A stretch of DNA of 64,000 nucleotides from the NCBI RefSeq assembly GCF_000242455.2, contig NC_019892.1, positions 1,426,001-1,490,000 of the forward strand, read 5' to 3'. The notes under the pieces were generated by a model, which saw only the letters and a list, made by a program, of their open reading frames with translations, had not been told where the DNA came from and ran no database searches. The stretch is from Singulisphaera acidiphila DSM 18658 (GTDB lineage Bacteria > Planctomycetota > Planctomycetia > Isosphaerales > Isosphaeraceae). A program made the translations under genes and the position numbers. The number at the start of each line of letters is the position of its first letter. Position 1 is the stretch's first letter. Of this stretch, positions 8,569 through 16,876 are shown piece after piece.

Positions 8569-10341
8569 GTGCGCTGGTCGAAAGCCTTGATCCCGACGCA
8601 GAAAGAAACCCCGGCTGACGCCGTGGCTCCGAGCCACGTCTTCCTCCTCCGTGCGGGGATGGTCCGTCAGCTCGGTGCGGGAGCCTATACCTACCTCCCC
8701 CTCGGCTTTCGCGTCCTCAATAAGGTGATCAAGATCATCCGCGAAGAGATGGAAGCGGCCGGCGCCTCCGAACTCTTGATGCCCGCGCTCCAACCGGTCG
8801 AGCTCTGGAAGCAATCGGGCCGGTACGAAACGTTCGGCGAACTCCTGATGCAGCTGACCATCAGCAGCAACCAGACGATTGCCCTCGGGCCGACGCACGA
8901 AGAAGTGATCACCGACCTGGTCCGCGACCTCGTCAAGTCGTACCGCCAGCTCCCGATCACTCTCTACCAGATCCAGACCAAGTTCCGCGATGAGCCCCGC
9001 CCCCGGTTCGGCATCCTCCGGACCCGCGAGTTCCTGATGAAGGACGCGTATAGCTTCGACGCCGACGTCGAGCAGTTGAGCGCCAGCTACGACGCGATGT
9101 ACGAGGCCTACTGCCGGATCTTCGATCGCTGCGGGATCCCCTACGTCATCGTCGAGGCCGAGAGCGGGCCGATCGGCGGTGACAGTTCGCATGAGTTCAT
9201 GGTCCCGTCGTCGACCGGCGAGGATGTTGTTGTTCAGTGCCCGTCGTGCGACTACGCGGCCAACCGCGAACGCGCTGAGATTGGCGAAGCGGCGGCCACC
9301 CTGAGCCTCCCCGATTCCACGACCCCGTTCGAGGAAGTGGTGACCCCCGGTCGGCGCACGATCCAGGAAGTCTGCACCTTCCTCAAGGTCCCCGAGTCGA
9401 CGTCCGCGAAACTGCTCGTCTTTCTCGCCGACGACAAGCCTGTGGCTGTCTTGATTCGGGGCGATCACGAGGCCAACGAAGCCAAGGTCCGCCGCGCGTT
9501 TGGGGCGAGTACGCTCGTCGCGGCCGACGCGGCGACCGTGGAGAAAGTCACCGGCGCACCGATGGGCTTCCTCGGCCCGATCGCAATCAAGATCCCTCTG
9601 GCGATCGACCGCTCGGTGGCCGCAATGCCCCACGTCGTGGTCGGCGCAAACGCGGTCGACCTCCATCTCAAGGGGGTCGTCCCCGGTCGAGACTTCCCGC
9701 TCGATCGTGTCGTGGATCTCCGCAATGCGGCCGAGGGAGACCCCTGCCCTCGCTGCGGCGCCACGATGATCGTCAAGCAAGGCATCGAGGTCGGCCACGT
9801 TTTCAAGCTCGGCACCAAGTACTCCAAGGCGATGGGGGCAACCTTCCTCGACGACAAGGGGGCCGAGATCCCCTTGATCATGGGATGCTACGGAATTGGC
9901 GTGAACCGGATCGTCGCTGCGGCCGTCGAGGCCGGTCACGACGACAACGGGATCGTCTGGCCCCTTCCGATCGCCCCCTACGAGGCCTTGATCGTCCCGC
10001 TTCAGCCCCAGAATCCGGCCGTGCTCGAAGCCGCCGAATCGCTCGAAAAGCAGTTCACCGAGGCAGGGATTGACGTCCTGATGGATGATCGCGAACAGCG
10101 CCCGGGGGTGAAGTTCAAGGACGCCGACCTGATCGGGATCCCGCTCCGCATCGTGATCAGCGAGCGTGGACTCAAGGAAGGGACGATCGAGGTGAAGTGG
10201 CGAACCGACGCCGCCGCTCACCAGGTTCCGGCGGCGACCGCTGGCGAGGCGATCCTCGCCGAGTTGGAGGCGATCCGCAAGGGACTCGCCGCCACCTGTG
10301 TCGAGCGTCGAATCGCCCGCGCTGCGGCGAAAGGTCAATGA
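8569..10341 (+). CDS. proS: Prolyl-tRNA synthetase, bacterial type with editing domain
   Basis: A 590-residue class II synthetase that charges tRNA(Pro). The GTG at 8569 is chosen as start because GAGGAG lies at the right distance and the protein then begins at the family's usual RWSKALIPTQKETPADA. Class II motifs are visible (RQLGAGAYTYLPLGFRVLNK; TKFRDEPRPRFGILRTREFLMKDAYSFD). An insertion of about 180 residues in the middle (CTFLKVPESTSAKLLVFLADDKPVAVLIRGD) is the YbaK/INS domain that hydrolyses mischarged Ala-tRNA(Pro). The C-terminal anticodon-binding domain begins near ALIVPLQPQNP. A small membrane-protein gene overlaps its stop by four bases (ATGA). Confidence 0.96.
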   Translation: MRWSKALIPTQKETPADAVAPSHVFLLRAGMVRQLGAGAYTYLPLGFRVLNKVIKIIREEMEAAGASELLMPALQPVELWKQSGRYETFGELLMQLTISSNQTIALGPTHEEVITDLVRDLVKSYRQLPITLYQIQTKFRDEPRPRFGILRTREFLMKDAYSFDADVEQLSASYDAMYEAYCRIFDRCGIPYVIVEAESGPIGGDSSHEFMVPSSTGEDVVVQCPSCDYAANRERAEIGEAAATLSLPDSTTPFEEVVTPGRRTIQEVCTFLKVPESTSAKLLVFLADDKPVAVLIRGDHEANEAKVRRAFGASTLVAADAATVEKVTGAPMGFLGPIAIKIPLAIDRSVAAMPHVVVGANAVDLHLKGVVPGRDFPLDRVVDLRNAAEGDPCPRCGATMIVKQGIEVGHVFKLGTKYSKAMGATFLDDKGAEIPLIMGCYGIGVNRIVAAAVEAGHDDNGIVWPLPIAPYEALIVPLQPQNPAVLEAAESLEKQFTEAGIDVLMDDREQRPGVKFKDADLIGIPLRIVISERGLKEGTIEVKWRTDAAAHQVPAATAGEAILAELEAIRKGLAATCVERRIARAAAKGQ

Positions 10342-10649
10342 GCCACACACCCGTTCCGATTTCGAAGACCCCGTTCGTCCTGCTCGGCCTGCTGACGGTT
10401 CTCACCGTCGGCGGGCCGGTCGTGATCACCCAGACGATCAAAGGGGGAGCCAGCCCCGGTTGGCCCCCCGATCGGCCCGTCGAGTGGTGGACCTTCGGCC
10501 TGGTGACCGGGGCCGTGCTGATCTTGATGACGGCCTGCCTCGCAATCGGCCTGGTCAACTGGCGGAAGACCCTCGCGAAACGCCCCCAGGGGCCGCAGGG
10601 AGGATCCCTTATGTCCACTCCCGTTGATGAATCTTTCAATTCGGACTAA
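10338..10649 (+). CDS. Small two-helix membrane protein overlapping proS
   Basis: A 103-residue protein whose ATG overlaps the proS TGA as ATGA, a sign of translational coupling. Two hydrophobic segments are seen: residues of about 13-31 (FVLLGLLTVLTVGGPVVIT) and 50-71 (FGLVTGAVLILMTACLAIGLV). A short hydrophilic tail follows. It resembles no family recognisable by eye. The coupling to proS gives no clear functional clue, since synthetase genes often head unrelated transcripts. A longer reading frame upstream inside proS was rejected because it is antisense-free shadow with no ribosome site. Confidence 0.65.
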   Translation: MSHTPVPISKTPFVLLGLLTVLTVGGPVVITQTIKGGASPGWPPDRPVEWWTFGLVTGAVLILMTACLAIGLVNWRKTLAKRPQGPQGGSLMSTPVDESFNSD

Positions 10650-10737
10650 AATGACAGAAGAGAGATAGAGGGACGCGCCGCAGTGTCGTGGAAGTCGGCC
10701 CAGGGATTGGTGCGAGCAAAGAGAGGTAGGTCAGGTC

Positions 10738-11886
10738 ATGCCGTCTGAAGCATCCCGGATGGAGACGATTCGCGAAAAAGTCGAGGCCGGGCAGCGCTTG
10801 AGCTTCGATGACGGCATCGCCTTGGAGGAGTCGAACGACCTGTTCGCGCTCGGTTCGATGGCCAACCTGGTCCGCGAGCGGTACAACGGCAATTTCGGCT
10901 ACTTCAACGTCAACACGCACATCAATCCGACGAACGTCTGCGTCTACACGTGTGACTTCTGCGCCTTCCGGGCCGACCTCAACGACCCGCGTGCGTACGT
11001 GATGAACCAGGAGCAGATCGTGGAGCGGGCTCGCCAGGCGCACGAGCGCGGGGCGACCGAGCTACACATCGTGGGTGGCTTGCACCATAAGCTGCCGTTT
11101 GAATACTACGTCGACGTGGTCCGCTGGATCCGCGAAGCGGCCCCCGAGATCCACATCAAGGCGTACACCGCGGTCGAGATCGAGTTCTTCGCCAAGATCG
11201 CGCGCCTGTCGGTCGAGGAGATTCTCAAGCGTCTGATCGAGGCAGGGTTGGGGAGTCTTCCCGGGGGCGGAGCCGAAATCTTCCACCCCGAGGTCCGCGC
11301 CGAGATCTGCGGGGCCAAGGCGTCGACCGAGACCTGGCTCAACGTGCATCGGACCGCGCACCGGCTGGGCCTGAATTCCAACGCGACTATGCTCTACGGC
11401 CACATCGATAAGGCAAGGCACCGGATCGACCACATGATCCGTCTGCGCGAGCTGCAAGACGAGACGAAGGGCTTTCAGACCTTCATCCCGTTGGCCTTCC
11501 ACCCCGACAATTCACGGATGGATGAGCTGCCCAAACCGTCGGGGGTCATGGACCTCAAGACGATGGCGATCAGCCGGCTGATGCTCGACAACTTCCCGCA
11601 CATCAAGGCCTACTGGGTGATGCTCGGCATCAAGACCGCCCAGGTTGCCTTGTCGTTCGGAGCCGACGATATCGACGGGACCGTGGTCCACGAGAAGATC
11701 TACCACGAAGCGGGTGCCGAGACTCCCCAGGAAGTGACCGTCGCCGAGATCCAGCGCCTGATTACCGAGGCGGGCCGGATCCCGGTCGAACGCGACACCC
11801 TTTACCACCGGGTCGAACGCGAAGGGGGCCAATGGGCTTCGCGTGAACATATCGATGTGGTCGCCCTTTCGGGCGTGGGAAAGTAA
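10738..11886 (+). CDS. mqnE: Aminofutalosine synthase (radical SAM), menaquinone biosynthesis
   Basis: A 382-residue radical-SAM enzyme. The CxxxCxxC cluster-binding motif is CVYTCDFC at residues 68-75, followed by AFR as in the MqnE/MqnC/CofH group. The C-terminal ALSFGADDIDGTVVHEKIYHEAGA is the form seen in MqnE rather than in MqnC. MqnE joins SAM adenosyl to the chorismate-derived 3-enolpyruvyl benzoate to give aminofutalosine, the second step of the futalosine menaquinone pathway, which is known from planctomycetes. No other mqn gene is in this window, so the pathway genes are dispersed. AGAGGTAGGTCAGGTC precedes the ATG; a second ATG at residue 8 is possible. Confidence 0.88.
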   Translation: MPSEASRMETIREKVEAGQRLSFDDGIALEESNDLFALGSMANLVRERYNGNFGYFNVNTHINPTNVCVYTCDFCAFRADLNDPRAYVMNQEQIVERARQAHERGATELHIVGGLHHKLPFEYYVDVVRWIREAAPEIHIKAYTAVEIEFFAKIARLSVEEILKRLIEAGLGSLPGGGAEIFHPEVRAEICGAKASTETWLNVHRTAHRLGLNSNATMLYGHIDKARHRIDHMIRLRELQDETKGFQTFIPLAFHPDNSRMDELPKPSGVMDLKTMAISRLMLDNFPHIKAYWVMLGIKTAQVALSFGADDIDGTVVHEKIYHEAGAETPQEVTVAEIQRLITEAGRIPVERDTLYHRVEREGGQWASREHIDVVALSGVGK

Positions 11887-11909
11887 GCGTCAAGCATTTC
11901 AGGCGAGCG

Positions 11910-11925
11910 GGGAGCGTGAGTTCCC
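11910..11925 (+). repeat. Dispersed hairpin element A, GTGA tetraloop copy
   Basis: GGGAGC-GTGA-GTTCCC forms a six-pair stem with one G-T pair and a GNRA-type loop. Flanks GCGAGCG and CCTGTC are shared with copies at 14571-14590 and, inverted, at 40938-40962. It lies 24 nt past the mqnE stop. Confidence 0.6.
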
Positions 11926-11946
11926 TGTCCTCTCCCAAGCAAGACA

Positions 11947-12004
11947 AAGGGGGGCTTATGCCCCCCTTCGCCTTTTGGGGAGGCCAAGAGGGGCTTATTC
12001 CCCT
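11947..12004 (+). terminator. Two tandem GC hairpins past mqnE
   Basis: AAGGGGGGC (11947-11955) pairs perfectly with 11960-11968 around a TTAT loop. A second, weaker hairpin, AGGGG (11989-11993) with CCCCT (12000-12004), has the related loop CTTATT. No clean T run follows either. Their similar sequence suggests duplication. They probably end mqnE transcription. Confidence 0.5.
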
Positions 12005-12138
12005 GGTCGTCTTCTTGTGAGTCGATTTGGGGTTCGCATTGACCCCGTTTCCGGCTTGTCATAAGATCCGCGCAAACCGGAATTGCCCGTCAGGCCGACC
12101 GTTCGGCCTCGGCCTGTGCTCATGGAGGAGCGCCCGCG

Positions 12139-12843
12139 ATGCGAGATCATAATAAGGCGTTCTGCCGCCTTGTGGCCGACAACTTTGAATGTCCCGGCCC
12201 CGTCTATGAGTTCGGCTCATACCAGGTCGAGGGACAGCTCGACTACGCCGACCTCCGTTCCATGTTTCCCGGCCGGGAATACGTGGGCTGTGATATGCGA
12301 CCCGGCCCCGGGGTCGATCGCGTCGAGGACGTCAGCGCGATGACCCTCGCCGATGAAACGGCGGGAACGGTCCTCTGCATCGAGACGTTCGAGCACGTTT
12401 TCGAAGTCCGCAGGGCGTTCGACGAGGTCTTCCGGGTGCTCAAGCCGGGCGGCCTGTTCGTAATCACGTCCCCCTTGAATTTCCGGATCCATGGGTATCC
12501 CGACGACTACTGGCGGATGACCCCGAACTGCTTGCGGCGAATGATGACCCCGTACGCCGCGCGCTTGACCGGCTATCAGGGCTATCACAAGTTCCCGCAC
12601 TCGGTGATGGCTCTGGGCGTCAAAGGGCCGAGCCCGAGCGGATTCGCCCGCAAGGCCGACGAGCTGGCCTTGGCCTACCGGGCCTGGCTCCGGAAGACCG
12701 AGGAGAGCCTGCCCTTGACGGAGAAGGTCCGTCGTGGGCTGTCGCGAGTCTATCGCTCCAAGGGAGAGCGCTACCAGGTGTCCGACTATTATTCGGCCGA
12801 CTTCACCCTGGACGTCGAAGGTCAACTTGCCAACGCGGGCTGA
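12139..12843 (+). CDS. Class I SAM-dependent methyltransferase
   Basis: A 234-residue protein starting at an ATG with GGAGGAG 10 nt upstream. The Rossmann methyltransferase pattern is visible: VYEFGSYQVEG (motif I region), YVGCDMRPGPGVDRVEDV (acidic end of strand 2), TAGTVLCIETFEHV (motif IV) and VFRVLKPGGLFVITSPL (post-motif). HGYPDDYWRMTPNCLRRM resembles methyltransferases found in glycan and cell-surface gene clusters. The substrate is not known. The next gene, 82 nt downstream, is an alkaline-phosphatase-superfamily hydrolase; the two may be cotranscribed. Confidence 0.8.
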   Translation: MRDHNKAFCRLVADNFECPGPVYEFGSYQVEGQLDYADLRSMFPGREYVGCDMRPGPGVDRVEDVSAMTLADETAGTVLCIETFEHVFEVRRAFDEVFRVLKPGGLFVITSPLNFRIHGYPDDYWRMTPNCLRRMMTPYAARLTGYQGYHKFPHSVMALGVKGPSPSGFARKADELALAYRAWLRKTEESLPLTEKVRRGLSRVYRSKGERYQVSDYYSADFTLDVEGQLANAG

Positions 12844-12925
12844 CCGCTTCGTGAGTGTTCGCCGTTGCTGGTGACGGGTGATCCAACCGGTCTTATCTCG
12901 GTCCCTACTTCCTGAGGTCGTGCCG

Positions 12926-14560
12926 ATGTCGACAACGCTCAACCGCCTCGTGATTCTCGGACTCGATGGCGCCACGTGGACCGTTCTCGACCCGATGCGG
13001 AAGCGCGGCCTGATGCCGAACCTCGACGCCCTCCTGGCGCGGACGGCTCATGGGACCTTGCGGTCGATCGTCCCCCCGGTGACGTCGGCCGCCTGGACGA
13101 CGATGATGACCGGTTGCGGCCCGGCCCGGCATGGCGTTTTCGACCACCGCTACTACGACGTGGCTGCGGGACAGATGAAGGTCAACCACTCGGCCCGGGT
13201 CCGGGTGCCGACCTTCTGGCACCTGCTCTCCCAGGCCGGCCGGTCGGTGGTCAGCCTGAACGTGCCGGTGACCTATCCTCCGCTCGACGTTCGGGGCGTG
13301 GTCGTCTCGGGTATGGATGCTCCTCACCTCGACGCCGCGCTTTCAGGAGCCCCAGAATTCGCCGAGCGGCTTCGCGCCGAGGTGCCCAACTACAGCCTCC
13401 GCTACTTCTGGAAGCGCGCCCCGCAGTCACTCGCCGAGCTGACCGAGAACGCCCGGCTTACCGCCGAGAGCTTCATGGGACGCGCAGAGGGGGGAGTGCT
13501 CGCCGACCGGATGGTGCCCGACTGGTCGGCCCTGATGGTCCAGTTCCAGAACCTCGACCCGTTCCAGCATCGCGCCTGGCGCTACTTGAACGTGGATGAG
13601 ACGGGCATCGACAATCCGCCCTGGAACGAGGCGGCCGGCGAAGTCATGCGTGGGCTCGACCGGGCGATCGGAACTTTGGTCGAACTGGCCGACCGACGCA
13701 ACGCGGGTGTCCTGGTGGTCAGCGACCACGGCTTCGGACCTTGCCTGGGCCGGATCCATGTGAACCGGATCTTGATCGAGGCCGGTGTCGCGCGGGTGCC
13801 GGGGGTCTCGGGCAAGTTGATCCGTCGGGCCAAGCAGGCCGCCGACCACGCGCGGCTCTGGGGGGCGAAACGAGACGATCCCTCGGCACGCTCCTCGTCG
13901 TTCGATCTCTCGGTGGAAGCCCAGTTCCCGTTCGACTGGAAGCGGACCCTCGCCTTCGCGCCGCACCAGGACACGGCCGCGATGGTTTATTTGAACTCGA
14001 CCGAGCGGCGGGCCGGCGCTCCGCTGACCACCCCTCGGCAAATCGACGAGGCTCGCGTGGCGGCTTCACATGCGCTGGCCGAGGCCCGGCACCCGGAGTC
14101 GGGCACCCCGCTGTTCCCGCTGGTCATCTCAACCGCCGAGGCTTACGGCCTCGATCCGGCCCTCGAAGGTTACCCCGACCTGATCGCGCTGCCCGACGAG
14201 TCGTACTGGGTTCGTACCAAGCTCACCCCGGGCCGAGGCTGGGTCGAGCCCGACGCGAACTTGCCCGGCACGCATCGCCCTGAGGGAGTCGTCGCGCTCT
14301 GTGGAGCGGGGATTGAACCGGGCCGAACGCTACAGGCCCAATTGCTTGACGTTGCCCCCACGGTCTTGAAACTCCTTGGTCTCCCCATCCCAGCCCACAT
14401 CGAGGGGAAGCCCCTGCCCTGCATTTCCGAGCTTCCGACCATCCGCCAGGATCCTGCAACCACGGCCGTCGTCGGTCCTCATCGGGCCGAGTTCGACTAC
14501 ACGCCCGAAGAGCAGGCGATCATCGAGCAGCGGTTGGCCGACCTCGGCTACCTGGAATGA
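12926..14560 (+). CDS. Alkaline phosphatase superfamily hydrolase (type I phosphodiesterase-like)
   Basis: A 544-residue protein. The ATG at 12926 follows TGAGG and gives the family's usual N-terminus LVILGLDGATWTVLDPM, where the aspartate after GL is a metal ligand. PPVTSAAWTTMMTGCGPARHGVFDH contains the nucleophile Thr/Ser segment and the conserved GxxPxxHG-like turn. VLVVSDHGFGP carries the DHG metal motif and LPGTHRPEGVVALCGAGI the last histidine. Members hydrolyse phosphodiesters, pyrophosphates or phosphonates; planctomycetes have many of unknown substrate. No signal peptide is seen, so it is probably cytoplasmic. An in-frame GTG at 12878 would add 16 residues without a ribosome site. 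Confidence 0.85.
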   Translation: MSTTLNRLVILGLDGATWTVLDPMRKRGLMPNLDALLARTAHGTLRSIVPPVTSAAWTTMMTGCGPARHGVFDHRYYDVAAGQMKVNHSARVRVPTFWHLLSQAGRSVVSLNVPVTYPPLDVRGVVVSGMDAPHLDAALSGAPEFAERLRAEVPNYSLRYFWKRAPQSLAELTENARLTAESFMGRAEGGVLADRMVPDWSALMVQFQNLDPFQHRAWRYLNVDETGIDNPPWNEAAGEVMRGLDRAIGTLVELADRRNAGVLVVSDHGFGPCLGRIHVNRILIEAGVARVPGVSGKLIRRAKQAADHARLWGAKRDDPSARSSSFDLSVEAQFPFDWKRTLAFAPHQDTAAMVYLNSTERRAGAPLTTPRQIDEARVAASHALAEARHPESGTPLFPLVISTAEAYGLDPALEGYPDLIALPDESYWVRTKLTPGRGWVEPDANLPGTHRPEGVVALCGAGIEPGRTLQAQLLDVAPTVLKLLGLPIPAHIEGKPLPCISELPTIRQDPATTAVVGPHRAEFDYTPEEQAIIEQRLADLGYLE

Positions 14561-14570
14561 GGTCGATCGA

Positions 14571-14633
14571 GGCGAGCGTAAGCTCCCTGTCCTTTTTTTT
14601 CACCCTGGGACCGCGGGTGCCCCGCCTGCTTTT
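14571..14633. repeat. Hairpin elements A and B in a convergent gene gap
   Basis: Element A (GAGC-GTAA-GCTC at 14574-14585, GNRA loop) is followed by eight T residues at 14593-14600, giving a terminator for the plus-strand gene ending at 14560. Element B follows: GCGGGTG (14613-14619), loop CCC, CGCCTGC (14623-14629), then TTTT. The second copy of B at 40866-40886 differs in sequence, but its changes fall on G-T wobble positions, so the stem is kept. Confidence 0.6.
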
Positions 14634-14636
14634 GAA

Positions 14637-15191
14637 TTAGATGAGATCGAGCCGTCGTCGCGGGCTGCGGGCGCGGCTGCAAGTGGGGCAGACGCCCGAG
14701 ATGACGAACCGATGTCCGGACGACCGGAATCCGTGTTCCTGGCTGATCGCCTCGCGCAGCTTCTGAATCTCTTCGTTGCGGAATTCGACGATGGTGTTGC
14801 ACTCGGTACAGTGCAAGTGGTCGTGCGACGGGTAGCCGTAATCATGCTCGTACGCGCTTCGGTTCGTCAGGCGAAGCTCGCGGAGCAGTCCCGCTTCGAC
14901 CAAGAGCCGGAGGGTGCGATAGACCGTCGACCGGCTCACGCGACGCCCTGCCTCCCGCAGATCGGCCACGAGTTCGTCGGCGTCGAAATGCTTGTGGGAG
15001 TCGAAGATGTGGCGGATCAGGATGCGTCGGGGCTCGGTCAACTTCTCGCCGCGGATCTCGAGAAACTCCCGGAATTTTTCTTCCGGGCTCTCGGAAACCA
15101 CGATGGGATCAAGGGGTGCGGAATTCGACACGAGCCTCATCCTGAAAGAAAGTCTCGGGTCCGGCATCGAGAGGGCCGAACCATTAATCAA
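14637..15191 (-). CDS. Fur-family metal-responsive transcriptional regulator
   Basis: A 184-residue protein with the Fur layout. An N-terminal winged helix (KLTEPRRILIRHIFDSHKHFDADELVADL ... VSRSTVYRTLRLLVEAGLL) precedes the metal-binding dimer domain. The latter has HDHLHCTECN and the distal CPTC pair, that is, the HHxxHxxCxxC regulatory site and a structural Zn site. In this family the metal-bound dimer represses uptake genes. Subtype (Fe, Zn or peroxide) cannot be fixed by eye. Start is uncertain: ATGs at 15191, 15167 and 15140 are in frame and none has a good ribosome site. The AT-rich tract overlapping the first ATG may be an autoregulatory box. Confidence 0.88.
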   Translation of the reverse strand: MINGSALSMPDPRLSFRMRLVSNSAPLDPIVVSESPEEKFREFLEIRGEKLTEPRRILIRHIFDSHKHFDADELVADLREAGRRVSRSTVYRTLRLLVEAGLLRELRLTNRSAYEHDYGYPSHDHLHCTECNTIVEFRNEEIQKLREAISQEHGFRSSGHRFVISGVCPTCSRARSPRRRLDLI

Positions 15192-15212
15192 GAATCATTA
15201 TTACTATTCTAG
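15183..15212 (-). promoter_or_regulatory. AT-rich Fur-box-like site at the fur start
   Basis: A 30-nt tract of very high AT content in a GC-rich chromosome overlaps and precedes the first ATG of the Fur-family gene. Read on the minus strand it contains AATAATGAT, matching eight of the first nine bases of the classical Fur box, followed by a degenerate second half TTGATTAA. Consistent with autoregulation, and it would favour a start at 15167 or 15140. Confidence 0.35.
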
Positions 15213-15325
15213 CGTCCCCCGCCCTCGGCTTCCACTCGACTCGCCATGAAGAGCCTGATTTCTCATTGGTAAAATGGGGGGAATCGGTGCAACCTGGGCA
15301 TGCTGTTTTGCCTGGCTGATCTGAA

Positions 15326-15369
15326 TTCCCGGCAGGCCAAGGTGGTTCTACCTTGGCCTACACCGGGAA
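15326..15369 (-). terminator. Two-step hairpin past a secreted-protein gene
   Basis: AGGCCAAGGT (15334-15343) pairs perfectly with 15350-15359. An outer arm TTCCCGG (15326-15332) pairs with CCGGGAA (15363-15369), with a small internal bulge. It begins 38 nt past the stop at 15407 on the minus strand. No T run follows. Confidence 0.5.
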
Positions 15370-15406
15370 CCAAAGTCCGGTCGCGATAATCCGAGATCCC
15401 TCGCGC

Positions 15407-16198
15407 TCAGTTGCTCGGGGTCAGGGAGATCGTGGGCCCATTTCCTGCGGGCGCTGGCTCGCCGGTGGGGACTAAGGTCGAGGGGACCCCGGCTCCCACT
15501 GGGGTGGCCGGCATGGCCGGTCGGCTGAGCTTGGCCTGGAGCCCTTCCAGCACGGTGTGCAGGTGGCGCACCGCATGGTCGCAGCCTTGCGGGTTGCCGG
15601 AGTAGGAAAACGCATTGGCGCGGAGCCGGCCGAGGCTGCGCTCGTAGGCGACGATGTGGACCTGCTCGACAAAGTCGGTCGCAGGCGCTCCACAATGTCC
15701 CTTCGCTCGGAAGAGATCCCCGGACTCAAGGAGCTCGACGAGCGGCTTGAGATCGGTCTGGCTGAGGTGATGGGTCCCTTCGTTATCGAGGACGGTGCCG
15801 TCGGCGTAGACCTGAAGGCACATTCCGAACTGGTTTCCGTCGCTGGACCGGACCAGCGAGATCCGCGACAGGATCGGGTCGGCCTCGGTGGAGGCCCGGC
15901 TGACCCGGGGTTGGGGGACCAGACGGGGCGTCGGCCCATTGTTAGCAGGTGCGGCGGCCGGTGTCGCCGCCGAGAAGAGCATCCCCTGGGACGGCTCAGA
16001 CGGCGCCGGCGCCCGAGGCGCAGGGGCCGTTGGTGCGGGGGTTTGTGGGGCGGAATTCGTGGAATTTCCGCCAAATCGAAAGAGTCGCCCGAGGCGGCTG
16101 GGCTCGTCGCCGTAGCTGACCAGGGGGCTCGTGAGTGCAATGAAAAGACTGGGGGCGACCAGGGTCGCACCCAGCAGAGTCTTCAAGCCGGGACGCAT
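15407..16198 (-). CDS. Secreted protein of unknown function
   Basis: A 263-residue protein. The ATG at 16198 follows a near-perfect AAGGAGGT, so a longer in-frame start at 16255 is rejected. MRPGLKTLLGATLVAPSLFIALTSPLVSYG is a signal peptide. A Pro/Ala-rich linker of about 60 residues follows, then a folded domain of about 130 residues (DPILSRISLVRSSDGNQFGMCLQVYADGTVLDNEGTH ...) and a second Pro-rich tail. The folded part contains three cysteines. I do not recognise the family. Likely periplasmic or membrane-associated in a planctomycete cell. Confidence 0.65.
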   Translation of the reverse strand: MRPGLKTLLGATLVAPSLFIALTSPLVSYGDEPSRLGRLFRFGGNSTNSAPQTPAPTAPAPRAPAPSEPSQGMLFSAATPAAAPANNGPTPRLVPQPRVSRASTEADPILSRISLVRSSDGNQFGMCLQVYADGTVLDNEGTHHLSQTDLKPLVELLESGDLFRAKGHCGAPATDFVEQVHIVAYERSLGRLRANAFSYSGNPQGCDHAVRHLHTVLEGLQAKLSRPAMPATPVGAGVPSTLVPTGEPAPAGNGPTISLTPSN

Positions 16199-16251
16199 GC
16201 CGACCTCCTTGCCGGTTAGCTCTCGGATCCGATTGGCAACAACACGGCGGC

Positions 16252-16636
16252 TCACGTCGAGACGACGCGAAACACCTCCTCAACCGTGGTCGTGCCTTCC
16301 AGGATCTTATCGACCGCGCCCCGCTTCAACGTTTGCATTCGAGGTCGAACGCACTCAGAAAGCTCCATGGCGGCAATTTGGTTGGCCCGGCGGTACGAGC
16401 AAATCGTGCGGACCAGGCATTTCGAGCACGAACAGCCGGAGATTCCGAAGTGATCCAGGTCGCGCCCGCGCCGATCATCGGAAGCTGCCCCGCAAGGGAT
16501 TGCGAAATCAGGTGTTCGAAATGGCTCACACGACCTCGGGAAGCAGGCCGTGAGAGGAGCGCTGGGGCGTGATCCGGCCGTCCTGGGGGTGACGACGATC
16601 GACGATGTTGTGGCTCGATATGATCTCGAGCCGGCT
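16252..16636 (-). pseudogene. Decayed GspE/PilB-type secretion ATPase remnant
   Basis: The last 28 codons on the minus strand before the TGA at 16252 read MQTLKRGAVDKILEGTTT plus VEEVFRVVST, a very good match to the C-terminal end of GspE/PilB ATPases (MxTLxxDxxxKVLxGxTTxEEVxRV). About 290 nt upstream, 16571-16636 in another frame encodes SRLEIISSHNIVDRRHPQDGRI, matching the N-terminal-domain motif LDIAERRxPQDGRI. The roughly 200 residues normally between them, including Walker A and B, are missing. Both frames between are broken. So this is a gene remnant with a large internal deletion and frameshifts. The downstream stretch to 16876 holds nothing recognisable. Confidence 0.65.
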
Positions 16637-16876
16637 TGGCCATCGGCGGGCCGCGCCTTAGGACTCGATACGGGGCGTTTGAGGTCGGAGAAACGATCAA
16701 AAGGCGTGATTTGGATCGTTTTCGGGACTCACCCGGGAGGAGAATCACAATCTTGAGGTGCCAATCAAAAGGCACTGGCGACCGATCGAACGACGAGTGT
16801 GGTCCCCTGTCGGGGGATCACCTCATCGGCCGATCGGTCGCCAGTACGGGCCGAGCGGAGTGGAGCCGGGCGAGGT

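Noticed and set aside
10197..10337. Longer form of the small membrane protein within proS
   Set aside because: The ATGA overlap at 10338 gives a natural coupled start; the extra 47 residues are Arg-rich out-of-frame proS sequence.
8035..10350. A 771-residue open frame on the minus strand across proS
   Set aside because: It is antisense to a complete prolyl-tRNA synthetase and rich in Asp/Glu/Val/Leu typical of complementary GC-rich frames.
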